A stretch of DNA of 64,000 bases from Candidatus Binatia bacterium (GTDB taxonomy: Bacteria > Desulfobacterota > Binatia > UBA12015): positions 124,001 to 188,000 of the forward strand of contig DATCMB010000016.1 of the NCBI GenBank assembly GCA_036563615.1, given 5' to 3'. Positions 45,604-55,521 of this stretch are shown here, one piece after another. The notes beneath the pieces were generated by a model, which saw only the letters and a program-made list of their open reading frames with translations, ran no database searches and was not told the DNA's origin. The position numbers and the translations under genes are program-made. Numbering within the stretch: the first letter of the stretch is position 1; every line of letters begins with the position of its first letter.

Positions 45604-46791
45604 TCAGCTCTCGCCGTCCGTTGCTTGACGTTTGAGCTGGCTCTGCTCGAGCATCGCGCGCCGCACGCGATCGATCTCGCGACGCTCCGCCTGGACGAAG
45701 CGTTGCACCGCGGCGGCGAGCCGCGGATCGCGCAGCCAGTGCATGCTGCGCGTCGGCTCCGGGTCGAATCCCCGCAGCCACTTGAACTCGCCGCCCGCGC
45801 CCGGCTCGAAGCGCTCCATCCCGTGCGCGATGCAGTGCTCGATGGTCGCGTAGTAACATACGTTGAAGTGCAGGAAGCGCAGCTCCTCGTGCGTTCCCCA
45901 GTAGCGGCCGTAGAGCGCCCCGCCCTTCTGCACGTTGAACGTCCCCGCGACGAGCTCACCACCCCGCCGCGCCGTGATGAAGCACAGGTTGTGGCGAAAG
46001 CGCTGCGGGAGCATCTCGAAGAACCGCCGCGTCAAGTACCTGCGACCGTAGACGTACTTGTCGACGGTCGTCAGATAGAGCTCGTACATCCGAGGGAAGA
46101 GCGCGTCCGGGATCTCGTCGCCAACGTGCGCGACGATCTCGATCCCCTGCTCGGCGAGCTCGCGCCGCTCGCGCTTCACCTCCTTGCGCCGCTTGTGGCG
46201 TAGCGCCGCGAGGTAGTCGTCGAAGGTCGCGTAGCCGCGGTTGCGCCACTTGTACTGGAACCCGACCCGCTCGGCGAAGCCGAGCTCGCGCAGCACCTCC
46301 GCCTCGTCCTCGGTGCAGAAGTTGACGTGCACCGAGGAGACCTCGTTCTCCTCGCACAGGTCGCGCAGCGCTTGACCGAGCATGCGGACGACGGCGCGGC
46401 GGTCGAGGTGCGGCGCGACCAGGAAGCGGCGTCCCTCGACCGGCGTGAACGGCACGCCGACCAGCATCTTCGGGTAGTACTCGATCCCCGCGCCGTAGGC
46501 GGCGTTCGCCCACGCGTAGTCGAAGACGAACTCTCCCTCGCTGTTGGTCTTGAGGTAGAGCGGGCAGGCCGCGACCAGGCGATCGTCCTCGAACAGCGCG
46601 AGGTGCTGCGGGCTCCAGCCGGTGCGTCCGCCGACGCAGCGCGCTTCCTCGAGCGTCGCGAGCCAGCCCCACTCGAGGAACGGCGACTCGCCGGCCGCGA
46701 GCGCGTCCCACTCCTCGCGGCGAACGTCGTTGGCGAGCTGGGTGAGGATGCGCAGCGTGAAGATCTTCGGTTCTTCGCCGGGCGACGCCAC
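45604..46791 (-). CDS. FemAB-like GNAT N-acyltransferase (DUF482 type)
   Basis: 395 residues from a GTG start. ESPFLEWGWLATLEEARCVG, WANAAYGAGIEYYPKMLVGVPFTPV and GRYWGTHEELRFLHFNVCYYATIEHCI (shown in part) with GEFKWLRGFDP match the PF04339 peptidogalycan-biosynthesis-like group, a double GNAT fold. Such proteins probably transfer an acyl or aminoacyl group; the real substrate is not known. It is divergent from the MaoC gene, with a 73-base gap. A CGTCAAG heptamer sits at its very 3' end. Confidence 0.85.
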   Translation of the reverse strand: MASPGEEPKIFTLRILTQLANDVRREEWDALAAGESPFLEWGWLATLEEARCVGGRTGWSPQHLALFEDDRLVAACPLYLKTNSEGEFVFDYAWANAAYGAGIEYYPKMLVGVPFTPVEGRRFLVAPHLDRRAVVRMLGQALRDLCEENEVSSVHVNFCTEDEAEVLRELGFAERVGFQYKWRNRGYATFDDYLAALRHKRRKEVKRERRELAEQGIEIVAHVGDEIPDALFPRMYELYLTTVDKYVYGRRYLTRRFFEMLPQRFRHNLCFITARRGGELVAGTFNVQKGGALYGRYWGTHEELRFLHFNVCYYATIEHCIAHGMERFEPGAGGEFKWLRGFDPEPTRSMHWLRDPRLAAAVQRFVQAERREIDRVRRAMLEQSQLKRQATDGES

Positions 46792-46864
46792 CTGCTCATC
46801 CTCGCCCGCGTACCGCGCGGCGGCAAGCGCGCGCGGAGGCGTCGACTTGTGCTAGGCAGCGCGC

Positions 46865-47323
46865 ATGGCGGGAAAGATGTTCGAGGATCTTCCGGTGGGC
46901 GCGACCTTCCGGCACGAGCCGAGCCGGACGGTGACCGAAACCGACAACCTGCTCATCACCACGCTGACCATGAACACGCAGCCGCTGCACCTCGACGCGG
47001 AGTACGCCAAGACGACCGAGTTCGGGCGCCCGCTGGTGAACAGCATGTTCACGCTCGCGCTGGTGGTGGGGCTGTCGGTCTCCGACACGACGCTCGGCAC
47101 GACGGTCGGCAACCTCGGCTTCGAGAAGGTCGAGTTCCCGAAGCCGGTGTTCGTCGGCGACACGATCACGGTGACGACGACGGTGCTCGAAGCGCGGCGC
47201 TCGAAGTCGCGTCCGGAGGTCGGCATCGTGCTCTTCGAGCACGTCGGCACGAACCAGCGCGGCGAGATCGTGTGTCGTGCAAAGCGCTACGCGATGATGC
47301 GCGCGCGCACCGTGCCCGCCTGA
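46865..47323 (+). CDS. MaoC-family hot-dog dehydratase
   Basis: A 152-residue (R)-hydratase-like protein. [20 protein letters not shown] and [20 protein letters not shown] give the Asp/His-type active site (Asn-Thr-Gln-Pro-Leu-His replaces the usual DxNPLH). It lacks a duplicated domain, so it acts as a dimer. It probably adds water to an enoyl- or mesaconyl-CoA. TAGGCA ends 6 bases before the ATG, without a Shine-Dalgarno. Confidence 0.88.
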   Translation: MAGKMFEDLPVGATFRHEPSRTVTETDNLLITTLTMNTQPLHLDAEYAKTTEFGRPLVNSMFTLALVVGLSVSDTTLGTTVGNLGFEKVEFPKPVFVGDTITVTTTVLEARRSKSRPEVGIVLFEHVGTNQRGEIVCRAKRYAMMRARTVPA

Positions 47324-47402
47324 TCTGCGCGCGACCGAGTGTCGCGTTCATCTCGCGCGCGCGGCGCTGTTCTAGGCCCCGCAAGGGGTGTACGCGTGAG
47401 GC

Positions 47403-48953
47403 ATGGGCAACCGCGATGTGGCACAGGCCTGGGCCTACCACGACGCGACCAAGCACTCCCTGTCGAGGATTCGGAGCGATCCGCACTTCCTCGACTGGGA
47501 CATCATGCCCCGGCCGTTCAAGATCTACACGCAGCTCGAGCCGATCCCGCTCGAGCGTGACTCGATCCCTTCGTCGCGTGCCGCGCTCGACGTGCTCGCG
47601 GACGACTTCTCGGCGCAGTCGTCGAGTGGCAGCACCGCGATCGACCTGCGCACGCTCGGCCACCTGCTCTACTTCTGCGCCGGCGTGGTGCGGAAGCGCA
47701 CCTACCAGATCGGGGAAGCGTACTTCCGCGCCGCCGCCTGCACCGGCAACCTGCACCACATCGACCTGTACGTGACGTGCGCGGACCTCGCCGACCTGCC
47801 GGCCGGCGTCTACCACTTCTCGCCGCACGACTTCGCGCTGCGCCGCCTGCGGGAGGGCGACCACCGCGCCGTGCTCGTCGAGGCGACTGCGGCGGAAGAG
47901 CACGTCGCCGCGGCGCCGGTGGTGATCGCGTTCGGCAGCACGTACTGGCGCAACGCCTGGAAGTACCGCGCGCGCGCGTACCGGCACGCCTTCTGGGATT
48001 CGGGCACGGTGCTCGCGAACCTGCTCGCGGTCGCGTCCGCGCGCGGGCTACCCGCGGAGATCGTGCTCGGCTTCGTCGACGAGCAGGTGAACGGTCTCCT
48101 CGGGCTCGACGTCGAGCACGAGGCGGCGCTCGGTCTGGTCGCGCTCGGACGCGGCGCACCGCCACCACGTCCGCTCCCCGCGCCGCCTCCGCCGCTCACG
48201 CACGAGACGCTGCCGCCGTCGGCGCGCGAGGTCGCGTATCCCGCGATTCCCGCCGCGCACCGCGCAGGCTTCCTCGAGAACGGCGACGAGGTGCGCGCGT
48301 GGCGCAGCCCGCTGCCGTCGTCGACGACGCCGCCCGCGGACGACGCGATCGCGCTGCCGCCCACGCCCGAGGACGCCGGGCGCGATCCGATCGAAACCGT
48401 CATCCTGCGTCGCGGCTCGACGCGCCACTTCTCGCAGGAGCCGATCGAGCTCGCGGCCCTCGCCGCGATCCTGCGCTCCGCGACGCGCGGCGTGCCGGCG
48501 GACTTCCTCGCGCCGCACGCGCAGCGCGCGAGCCTCTACCTGATCGTCAACGCGGTCGAGGGACTCGAGCCGGGAACGTACTTCTTCGACCGCGAGCGCG
48601 ACGCGCTCGTGCTGCTGCGCGCAGGTCTGTTTCGCCGCGAGGCGGGCTACCTCGGCCTCGGCCAGCAGATCCCGGCCGACGCCGCGGTCGACATCTTCTG
48701 GCTCACCGACCTGCACGAGATGCTGCCGGCGCTCGGCAACCGCGGCTACCGCGCGGCCCAGCTCGAGGCGGCGATCGGCGGCGGCAAGACGTACCTCGCG
48801 GCCTACGCGCTCGGTCTCGGCGCGTCCGGGCTCACGTTCTTCGACGACGACGTGACCGACTTTTTCTCGCCGCACGCGCGCGACAAGAGCGTGATGTTCT
48901 TGATGGCGGTCGGCGTGCCGCAGCGGCCGCGACGCGCGCGCGAGCGTCGCTAG
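47403..48953 (+). CDS. SagB-type nitroreductase-like oxidoreductase, tandem domains
   Basis: 516 residues with two nitroreductase-type FMN domains. The first runs from about 55 to 245 (SSGSTAIDLRTLGHLLYFCAG, FRAAACTGNLHHIDLYV, GSTYWRNAWKYRARAYRHAF, DSGTVLANLL). The second runs from about 325 to 510 (RGSTRHFSQEPIELAAL, YLIVNAVEGLEPGTYF, GLGQQIPADAAVDIFWL, NRGYRAAQLEAAIGGGKTYL). SagB oxidises azolines in thiazole/oxazole peptide synthesis, but no YcaO or precursor gene lies in the window, so another role is more likely. It is the only plus-strand gene between 47.4 and 49 kb. Confidence 0.85.
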   Translation: MGNRDVAQAWAYHDATKHSLSRIRSDPHFLDWDIMPRPFKIYTQLEPIPLERDSIPSSRAALDVLADDFSAQSSSGSTAIDLRTLGHLLYFCAGVVRKRTYQIGEAYFRAAACTGNLHHIDLYVTCADLADLPAGVYHFSPHDFALRRLREGDHRAVLVEATAAEEHVAAAPVVIAFGSTYWRNAWKYRARAYRHAFWDSGTVLANLLAVASARGLPAEIVLGFVDEQVNGLLGLDVEHEAALGLVALGRGAPPPRPLPAPPPPLTHETLPPSAREVAYPAIPAAHRAGFLENGDEVRAWRSPLPSSTTPPADDAIALPPTPEDAGRDPIETVILRRGSTRHFSQEPIELAALAAILRSATRGVPADFLAPHAQRASLYLIVNAVEGLEPGTYFFDRERDALVLLRAGLFRREAGYLGLGQQIPADAAVDIFWLTDLHEMLPALGNRGYRAAQLEAAIGGGKTYLAAYALGLGASGLTFFDDDVTDFFSPHARDKSVMFLMAVGVPQRPRRARERR

Positions 48954-48991
48954 CTCGCTGGCAGCGCAGCGCGGCAGCGCGGCGCGAGCGC

Positions 48992-49900
48992 TCAGCTCGC
49001 GGGCGTGCGCGGCGGCGACAGGTGCAGCCGTACGCCCGCGAGCCGCTCGACCACCTCGACGATGTCGGTGAAGTCGCGCTCACCGAATCCGAGCGCCTTG
49101 GCGGCGACCAGCCCCTGCGCGACCTCGGCGGCGACCGGCGTCGGCACGCCGAGCTCGCGCGCGACGTCGAGCAGCAGCCCCGCGTCCTTCGCCGCGAGGT
49201 CGAGCGCGAACTCCGTCGGCCGTCCGCGCTGGTTGATGCCCTCGACCATGCGATCCAGGAAGAAGTTTCCGCCGCCCGCGGCGCGCACCATCTCGACCAT
49301 CGTGCGCAGGTCGATGCCGCTCTTCGCGCACACGGCGAGCCCCTCGAGCGAGACCCACGTCGTCGCGAACGCGAACAGGCTGTTCACGAGCTTGCCGACG
49401 CTGCCCGCGCCGAGCGGTCCGAGGTGAAAGCTCGCGCGCCCGAGGCGCGCGAGCAGCGGCCGGCAGCGCGCGAAGACCGCCTCGTCGCCGCCGACGATGA
49501 AGGTCAGCATGCGCGCCTTCGCGCCGGGCGTGCCGCCGGTGAGCGGCGCCTCGAGCAGGTGACGTCCCGCCGCGCGCACGCGCTCGCCGACACGCCGCAC
49601 GGTCTCCGGCGCGTTGGTCGAGAGATCGATCAGCACCGCGTCGTCGGTCGCCGCGGACAGCCACTCGTCCGCGACGCTCTCCATCACGCGCGGCGACGGC
49701 AGCGAGAGGAACGTGATCTCGCTGCGCACGGCGACGTCGGCGACCGAGCCGCAGGCGATCGCGCCGCGCTCGACCAGAGCACGGACGCGTGAGGCATCGA
49801 CGTCGTACGCGCAGAGCTCGTGGCCGTCGGCGAGCAGGTTCGCCGCCACCGCGCCGCCGATGTTGCCGAGACCGACGAAGCCGAGACGCTTCTTGTCCAC
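48992..49900 (-). CDS. 3-Hydroxyisobutyrate dehydrogenase-like NAD(P) oxidoreductase
   Basis: 302 residues from a GTG at 49900 with GAAAGGA about 10 bases upstream. The Rossmann motif is GFVGLGNIGGAVAANL, the substrate loop EAPLTGGTPGAKA, and the catalytic Lys is in GSVGKLVNSLF. It belongs to the beta-hydroxyacid dehydrogenase family (tartronate semialdehyde reductase and relatives); the substrate is undefined. It is divergent from the MFS gene. A longer upstream reading frame would have no support. Confidence 0.88.
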   Translation of the reverse strand: MDKKRLGFVGLGNIGGAVAANLLADGHELCAYDVDASRVRALVERGAIACGSVADVAVRSEITFLSLPSPRVMESVADEWLSAATDDAVLIDLSTNAPETVRRVGERVRAAGRHLLEAPLTGGTPGAKARMLTFIVGGDEAVFARCRPLLARLGRASFHLGPLGAGSVGKLVNSLFAFATTWVSLEGLAVCAKSGIDLRTMVEMVRAAGGGNFFLDRMVEGINQRGRPTEFALDLAAKDAGLLLDVARELGVPTPVAAEVAQGLVAAKALGFGERDFTDIVEVVERLAGVRLHLSPPRTPAS

Positions 49901-50005
49901 GCGGCCGCCGTCCTTTCGCGGCTTCGCTATCACGCGTCCATGCGCGTGAACAGGCGTTCGTGGATTCCGCATGACTCGTCGGGTGCGCCGTGCGAGAAGC
50001 GCACG

Positions 50006-51409
50006 ATGCACGCGCACGTCGAGCGCGCGACGCCGCCGTCGAGCGGCGCGCGCGGCGTCTGGGACCGATCGCGGCGCGCGCTCACCATCGGGCTCGTCGC
50101 CGTCGTCGCGTTCACCGCCTTCGAGGCGCTCGCGGTCGCGACCGTGCTGCCGGTCACCGTCCGCGAGATCGGCGGCCTGCACCTCTACGGCTGGACGTTC
50201 AGCGCGTTCATGCTCGCGAACCTGGTCGGGATCGTCGCCGCCGGCGGCGCTTCGGACAGAAGCGGTCTCACGCCGCCGTTCATCGCCGGCACCGCGCTGT
50301 TCGTCGCCGGGCTCGTCGTCGCGGGGGTCGCGCCGAGCATGCCGGTGGTCGTCGCCGGACGCTTCGTGCAGGGGTTCGGCGCGGGCGCGATCGGCGCCGT
50401 GAGCTACGCCGCGATCGCCGCCGGCTACGACGACGCCGCGAAGCCGCGCATGCTGGCGCTGCTGTCGAGCGCCTGGGTCGTGCCCGGGCTCGTCGGTCCG
50501 GCGCTCGCCGGTCTGATCGCCGACCACGTCGGCTGGCGCTGGGTGTTCCTCGGTCTCGCGCCGCCGACGCTCGCCGCCGCGGCGGTCGCGATCCCCGCGC
50601 TGCGCAGGCTGTCGCGGGCGAGCGAGGCGGCGACGCGCGACGACCGTCTGCGCAGCGCGGTGCTGCTCGCGGCAGGCGCCGGCTGCACGCTGCTCGCGCT
50701 CGACGGCGTCGCGCAGCTCGCCTCGCCGCTGCTGTTCGTCGCCGGCGTCGCGATCGGCGTGCCGGCGCTGCGGCGTCTGCTGCCCGAGGGCACGCTGCGC
50801 GCGGCACCGGGTCAGCCGGCGGCGGTCGCGGTGATGGGGCTCATCGGCCTCGCCTTCTTCGGCGCCGAAGCGTTCGTGCCGCTGGCGCTGACCGACGTGC
50901 GCGGACAGCCCGCGTCGCTCGCCGGCCTCCCGCTGACGCTCGGCACGCTCACCTGGACGGCGGGCGCGTGGGTGCAGGCGCGCGAAGCGCCGCGACGCAG
51001 CCGGAGCGGGCTCGTCGCGGCGGGTGTCGCGCTGGTCGCGCTCGGGATCGCGGCCGCGGTGTCGGTGCTCTTGCCGGACGTGCCCTTCATGGTCGCGACG
51101 CTCGCCTGGGGCGTCGCGGCGCTCGGCATGGGCATGGCGTACTCGACGAGCGCGCTCGTCATCCTCGAGACCGCGCCACCCGATCGTCAGGGCGAGTCGT
51201 CGGCCGCGCTGCAGCTCTCGATCACGCTCGGCACCGCGCTCGGCACGGGCGCGGGAGGCGCCGTGCTCGCGCTGCTCACCGCGGCCGCGTGGCCGCTCGC
51301 GAGCGCGATCGCGGCCGTGTTCGCGACCACCGTCGCGGCGCTCGCCGTCGCGCTGGTCGTCGCCTTCCGCCTGCCCGGTCGTCCGCGCGCGCGAGCGCCG
51401 TATGCTTGA
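50006..51409 (+). CDS. MFS transporter, drug-exporter type (14-TM-like)
   Basis: About 467 residues from the ATG giving MHAHVERATPP (an ATG at 49940 is also possible). Helices run throughout. The motif A-like GGASDRSGLTPPF and motif C-like SSAWVVPGLVGPALAGLIAD indicate an antiporter of the DHA2/MFS_1 drug family. No adjacent regulator was seen. The stop codon TGA is part of a CTTGACG heptamer. It converges on the stomatin-like gene with a 59-base gap. Confidence 0.85.
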   Translation: MHAHVERATPPSSGARGVWDRSRRALTIGLVAVVAFTAFEALAVATVLPVTVREIGGLHLYGWTFSAFMLANLVGIVAAGGASDRSGLTPPFIAGTALFVAGLVVAGVAPSMPVVVAGRFVQGFGAGAIGAVSYAAIAAGYDDAAKPRMLALLSSAWVVPGLVGPALAGLIADHVGWRWVFLGLAPPTLAAAAVAIPALRRLSRASEAATRDDRLRSAVLLAAGAGCTLLALDGVAQLASPLLFVAGVAIGVPALRRLLPEGTLRAAPGQPAAVAVMGLIGLAFFGAEAFVPLALTDVRGQPASLAGLPLTLGTLTWTAGAWVQAREAPRRSRSGLVAAGVALVALGIAAAVSVLLPDVPFMVATLAWGVAALGMGMAYSTSALVILETAPPDRQGESSAALQLSITLGTALGTGAGGAVLALLTAAAWPLASAIAAVFATTVAALAVALVVAFRLPGRPRARAPYA

Positions 51410-51468
51410 CGACATTCCGCGCGCGGTCGGCGTGCGCGGCGACGCGACGCTCGCTGCGCGACGGCGTC

Positions 51469-52401
51469 CTACGCGCTCGGCTCGGCCTTCTGATGCTGCA
51501 CGACGGTCATCGCGCTCGCCACCATCGACGCGATGTCGGTCAGATTTGCAGGCACGATGAGCGAGTTGCCCTTCTGCGCGAGCGCGCCGAACTGCTCGAT
51601 GTAGCGCTCCGCGACGCGGAGCTGCACCGCCTCGAAGCCACCCGGCACGTTGATCGCCTCCGCGACCCTGCGGATGCCCTCCGCGGTCGCCGTCGCGATG
51701 GCGAGGATCGCCGCCGACTGGCCCTCCGCCTCGTTGATCTGCTGCTGACGCGCCGCCTCGGACTGCTTGATGACCTGCTGCTTCTCGCCCTCGGCCTGGT
51801 TGATCGCGGCGTCGCGCTGACCTTCCGACGTCAAGATCATCGCGCGCTTCTCGCGCTCGGCGCGCATCTGCTTCTCCATCGCGGCGAGCACGTCCTCGGG
51901 CGGCGTGATGTTCTTGATCTCGTAGCGCAGCACCTTGACGCCCCAGGGCTCGGACGCCTTGTCGAGCTCCTGCACCACCTGGACGTTGATGTGCGCGCGC
52001 TCCTCGAAGGTCTTGTCGAGGTCGATCTTGCCGATCTCGGAGCGCAGCGTCGTCTGCGCGAGCTGGCTGATCGCGAACAGCGGATCGGCGACGCCGTAGG
52101 ACGCGCGCTCCGGATTCAGCACCTGCAGGTAGAGCACGCCGTCGACGCGCACCTGCACGTTGTCGCGCGTGATGCAGACCTGCTCGGGGATGTCGATCGC
52201 GGTTTCCTTCAGCGAGTGCCGGTAGCGGATCACGTCGATGAACGGCACCAGCATGTGAAAGCCCGCGCCGAGCGTGCTGTGGTACTTGCCGAGCCGCTCG
52301 ACGACGTAGGCGCTCTGCTGCGGCACCACCACCGCCGTCTTGGCGATCACGATCGCGGTCAGGATCGTGAGCACCACCACCACCGTCAGGACACCCGTCA
52401 T
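51469..52401 (-). CDS. qmcA: SPFH/stomatin-like protein (QmcA type)
   Basis: 310 residues from the ATG at 52401, chosen for the GGAGG 4 bases before it (a GTG at 52422 lacks one). One N-terminal membrane helix (about 4-26) is followed by an SPFH domain (VPQQSAYVVERLGKYHSTLG, GFHMLVPFIDVI, YEIKNITPPEDV) and a long Glu/Ala/Gln coiled coil (GQRDAAINQAEGEKQQVIKQ, SEAARQQQINEAEGQ). It forms membrane scaffolds, often working with NfeD, whose gene lies 37 bases upstream. Confidence 0.93.
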   Translation of the reverse strand: MTGVLTVVVVLTILTAIVIAKTAVVVPQQSAYVVERLGKYHSTLGAGFHMLVPFIDVIRYRHSLKETAIDIPEQVCITRDNVQVRVDGVLYLQVLNPERASYGVADPLFAISQLAQTTLRSEIGKIDLDKTFEERAHINVQVVQELDKASEPWGVKVLRYEIKNITPPEDVLAAMEKQMRAEREKRAMILTSEGQRDAAINQAEGEKQQVIKQSEAARQQQINEAEGQSAAILAIATATAEGIRRVAEAINVPGGFEAVQLRVAERYIEQFGALAQKGNSLIVPANLTDIASMVASAMTVVQHQKAEPSA

Positions 52402-52438
52402 ACCGCCTCCGATCGTCTCCACTTCGTGCGCCTCGCCG

Positions 52439-52873
52439 TCACTCGGGACGCACCCAGAGCGTCAAGCCGTCGACGTGCTCGACGCGCACGCGCGCGCCGC
52501 TCGCGAGCCGCTGCTGCTCGCGGCTGCGTACCTTCCACACCGAGCCGCGCAGCTCCGCGCGCCCGACGTCGCCAGGCTCGAGGTCCTCGAGCAGCGTCGC
52601 CCGCTCGCCGATCAGCCCTTCCGAGCCGACCGTGCTCGCCTTGCTGCGCTGGAAGCGCGCGAGCAGACGGCTGCGGAAGACGAGCAGCGTGGCCACCGAC
52701 GTCACCGAGAACAGCAGCCACTGCGTCCAGGCTTCGGTCAGCAGCCCGATCCCGACCAGCGCGCCCACGACGATCGCGCCGATCCCGAAGAACAGGACGA
52801 AGAAGCTGCCCGGCTGCGCGATCTCGACCACCAGCAGCGCTGCCCCGAGCAGCATCCACGCCCACCACGGCAT
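52439..52873 (-). CDS. NfeD-family membrane protein, partner of the stomatin-like protein
   Basis: A 144-residue protein: three hydrophobic helices (about 5-24, 28-48, 50-66) and a C-terminal OB-fold (GEDRATLLEDLEPG-like GERATLLEDLEPGDVGRAEL, then VRVEHVDGLTLWVRPE). It matches the short NfeD (YbbK-like) that pairs with QmcA. TAGTCG ends 6 bases before the ATG with no Shine-Dalgarno, as in several other genes here. It leads a two-gene operon with the SPFH gene. Confidence 0.9.
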   Translation of the reverse strand: MPWWAWMLLGAALLVVEIAQPGSFFVLFFGIGAIVVGALVGIGLLTEAWTQWLLFSVTSVATLLVFRSRLLARFQRSKASTVGSEGLIGERATLLEDLEPGDVGRAELRGSVWKVRSREQQRLASGARVRVEHVDGLTLWVRPE

Positions 52874-53021
52874 CGCGTGCGACTAGACCACGGCGCGCTG
52901 CAGCGTCAAACAGGTCGCGCGTCCTCGGCCCGCGCGCTCGGCCGACCCGACGCGCGCGCGCCTTGACGTTCGCCACCGTCGGCCGTGCGTGGCTCGCCGG
53001 GCTTGCTAGAGCTTCGAGGCC

Positions 53022-55517
53022 GTGAGGTCTGCGCGCCCGGCTTCCATCGCGCTCACGACATCGCTGGCCGTCGCGGCGCTGGTCGTCGCGCTCGGCGTGG
53101 CGACGGCGCCCGCCCAGGAGGCGTCCACGGCGAGCGCCGCCCCCGAGGCGACACCCGCCCCGCCGCGGGTGATCCCGGTCCCCGAGATCGCGACGCGCGC
53201 CGAAGAGACGACGGCGCGCCTGCGCACGCTCGAGGAAACGCTACGGAAGACCGAAGAGGTCAGCCGCATCGCCGACGCCCTCGGACCCTTCACCGAGCGG
53301 CTCAAGCAACGTCGGCGGACGCACGACCTCGCGCTCGACTCCGGGCCGACGCTGCGCGCCCTGAGCCAGATGACGGCGACCTGGCAGGGCGACCGCGCCC
53401 AGCTCGCGAGCTGGAACGAGGTGCTGGTCCGCTATGCGACCCAGAGCGAGAAGCAGATCGAAGAGCTCGACGGGCTCGTCGACCTCTGGAGCGCGTCGCT
53501 CGAGCAGGCACGCGAGTCGAACGCGCCGTCGCCGGTCATCGAGCGGGTGCAGGAGACGCTCGCCGCGATCCGCCGCGCGCGGCGTGAGGTCGAGAGCCAT
53601 CGCGCGGAGATTCTGAGCCTGCAGGACCGCGTGGTGCGCGCGATCGCGAGCTGCGACGAAGCGATCTACGACATCACGACGTACCGCAAGGAGGAGGTCG
53701 GCCGGATCCTGGTGCGCAACGCCGAGCCGCTGCTCGGCGCGCTGCGGTCGTCGCCGCGCGAGCCGGGCGAGATGGCGGTCGCGATCCGCAACTCGCTGCG
53801 CGACGAGCTGGCGGCGCTACCGCCCTTCTTGCAGCAGGCCGGACCGTCGCTGCTCTTCCAGGGCGCCCTGCTCGTCGCGCTCGTCGTCGTGTTCCGACGC
53901 GCGCACGCGCGCACGCGCACGTGGCTCGAGCAGGACTCGGCGCTCGAGCGCGCGGCGCACATCTTCGCCTTCCCGTACTCCTCGGCGTTCCTGGTCACGG
54001 CGTCGACGTCGAACCTGCTCTACCCGTGGGCGCCGCACATGGTGAACCAGATCATCGGGGTGCTGACGCTGATCCCGCTCACCCGGATCGTGCGCGCGCT
54101 CATCGATCAGCGTCTCGTGCCCGCGGTGTGGGCGTTCGCGATCTTCTTCCTGCTCGATCGCGTGCGCGACCTGGTCGCGTCGGTGCCGCCGATCGAGCAC
54201 GCGATCCTGCTCGCCGAGCTGGCTGCGGGCATCGCGGTCGTCGGCTGGATGATCCGCAGCCACCGCTTCGACGACGTCGACGACGATCACGCGCCGTCGA
54301 CGTTGCAGCGCATGCTGCGCTACGCGGCGTGGCTCGTCGTGCTGCTGCTCGCGGTCGCGCTCGCGAGCGGGCTGCTCGGCTACATGCGGCTCGCGCACGT
54401 GCTGGGCGCCGGCGTCCTGACGTCGGTCTACCTGGCGGCCGCGCTGTTCGCGTGCGCGCGCGCGCTCGATGGGCTGGTCGCGTACGCGCTGCGCGCCTGG
54501 CCGCTCCGGATGCTGCGCATGGTGCGCCGTCATCGGCCGATGCTGCAGGCGCGCGCCTGGCGGCTGCTGATCGGGCTCGCAGTGGTGACCTGGGCGGTGG
54601 CCGTCGCGCACCTGTTCGAGCTCGTCGAGCCGGTGGTGACGTGGGTGCTCGCGATCCTGCGCGCGCAGCTGCCGCTCGGTGAGCTGACGGTGTCGATCGG
54701 CGACGTCCTCGCCTTCCTGCTCATGGTGTGGCTGTCGCTGGTGCTGTCGCGGCTGCTGCGCTTCATCCTCGAGGAGGACGTCTACCCGCAGATCGCGCTG
54801 CCGCGCGGCGTGCCGTACGCGATCTCGAGCCTCGTCCACTACGTCGTCCTGATCGGCGGCTCGCTGCTCGCGCTCGCCGCGATGGGCCTCGATCTGAACC
54901 GCTTCACGATCCTCGCCGGTGCGCTCGGCGTCGGCGTCGGCTTCGGGCTGCAGAACGTGGTGAACAACTTCGTCTCCGGCCTGATCCTGCTCTTCGAGAG
55001 GCCGATCCAGGTCGGCGACACGGTGTCGATCAACAACCTCGTCGGCGAGGTGCGCCGCATCGGCATCCGCTCGAGCACGGTCCGCACGACCGACGGCGCC
55101 GAGGTCATCGTCCCGAACGCCAACCTGATCGCACAGCCCGTCACCAACTGGACGCTCACCGACAAGCTGCACCGCATCGACGTTCCGGTGCGCGTCGCTC
55201 TCGGCTACGATCCCGACGACGTGATCGCGCTGCTGCGCGGCGTCGTCGCGGAGACGCCGCGGATCGCCGTGCTGCCCGCGCCGGAGGTGCTGTTCGGCGG
55301 CTTCGGCGACAGCTCGCTCGACTTCACCGTGCATGCGTGGACCGAGCAGCCCGAAAAGGTCGACGCGATCCGCAGCGAGCTCGCGCTGCGCGTCTACCGC
55401 GCGCTGCACGACGCGGGTCTGCTGCCGCCGCACCGCGACGTGCCGGTGCCGCAGGAGGACGCGGAGGAGGACGCGTCGCACGGCGACGGACCGGGCGACG
55501 GCGACGTCACGCGCTGA
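53022..55517 (+). CDS. Mechanosensitive ion channel, MscK-like
   Basis: 831 residues, GTG start. A signal peptide (1-31, cut after APAQ) leads to a periplasmic coiled-coil domain (about 60-265: TRAEETTARLRTLEETLRKT), then about ten membrane helices and the MscS core. TM3 is LAGALGVGVGFGLQNVVNNF, followed by SGLILLFERPIQVGDTVSI and VPNANLIAQPVTNWTLTD. It relieves osmotic pressure across the inner membrane. The C-terminal 30 residues are acidic with a His/Asp-rich end. The length matches MscK-type channels. Confidence 0.9.
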   Translation: MRSARPASIALTTSLAVAALVVALGVATAPAQEASTASAAPEATPAPPRVIPVPEIATRAEETTARLRTLEETLRKTEEVSRIADALGPFTERLKQRRRTHDLALDSGPTLRALSQMTATWQGDRAQLASWNEVLVRYATQSEKQIEELDGLVDLWSASLEQARESNAPSPVIERVQETLAAIRRARREVESHRAEILSLQDRVVRAIASCDEAIYDITTYRKEEVGRILVRNAEPLLGALRSSPREPGEMAVAIRNSLRDELAALPPFLQQAGPSLLFQGALLVALVVVFRRAHARTRTWLEQDSALERAAHIFAFPYSSAFLVTASTSNLLYPWAPHMVNQIIGVLTLIPLTRIVRALIDQRLVPAVWAFAIFFLLDRVRDLVASVPPIEHAILLAELAAGIAVVGWMIRSHRFDDVDDDHAPSTLQRMLRYAAWLVVLLLAVALASGLLGYMRLAHVLGAGVLTSVYLAAALFACARALDGLVAYALRAWPLRMLRMVRRHRPMLQARAWRLLIGLAVVTWAVAVAHLFELVEPVVTWVLAILRAQLPLGELTVSIGDVLAFLLMVWLSLVLSRLLRFILEEDVYPQIALPRGVPYAISSLVHYVVLIGGSLLALAAMGLDLNRFTILAGALGVGVGFGLQNVVNNFVSGLILLFERPIQVGDTVSINNLVGEVRRIGIRSSTVRTTDGAEVIVPNANLIAQPVTNWTLTDKLHRIDVPVRVALGYDPDDVIALLRGVVAETPRIAVLPAPEVLFGGFGDSSLDFTVHAWTEQPEKVDAIRSELALRVYRALHDAGLLPPHRDVPVPQEDAEEDASHGDGPGDGDVTR

Positions 55518-55521
55518 GCGC

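Noticed and set aside
47403..48953. A thiazole/oxazole peptide cluster around the SagB-type gene
   Set aside because: No YcaO, precursor peptide, protease or dedicated exporter was found next to it; the nearby MFS gene is a general type.
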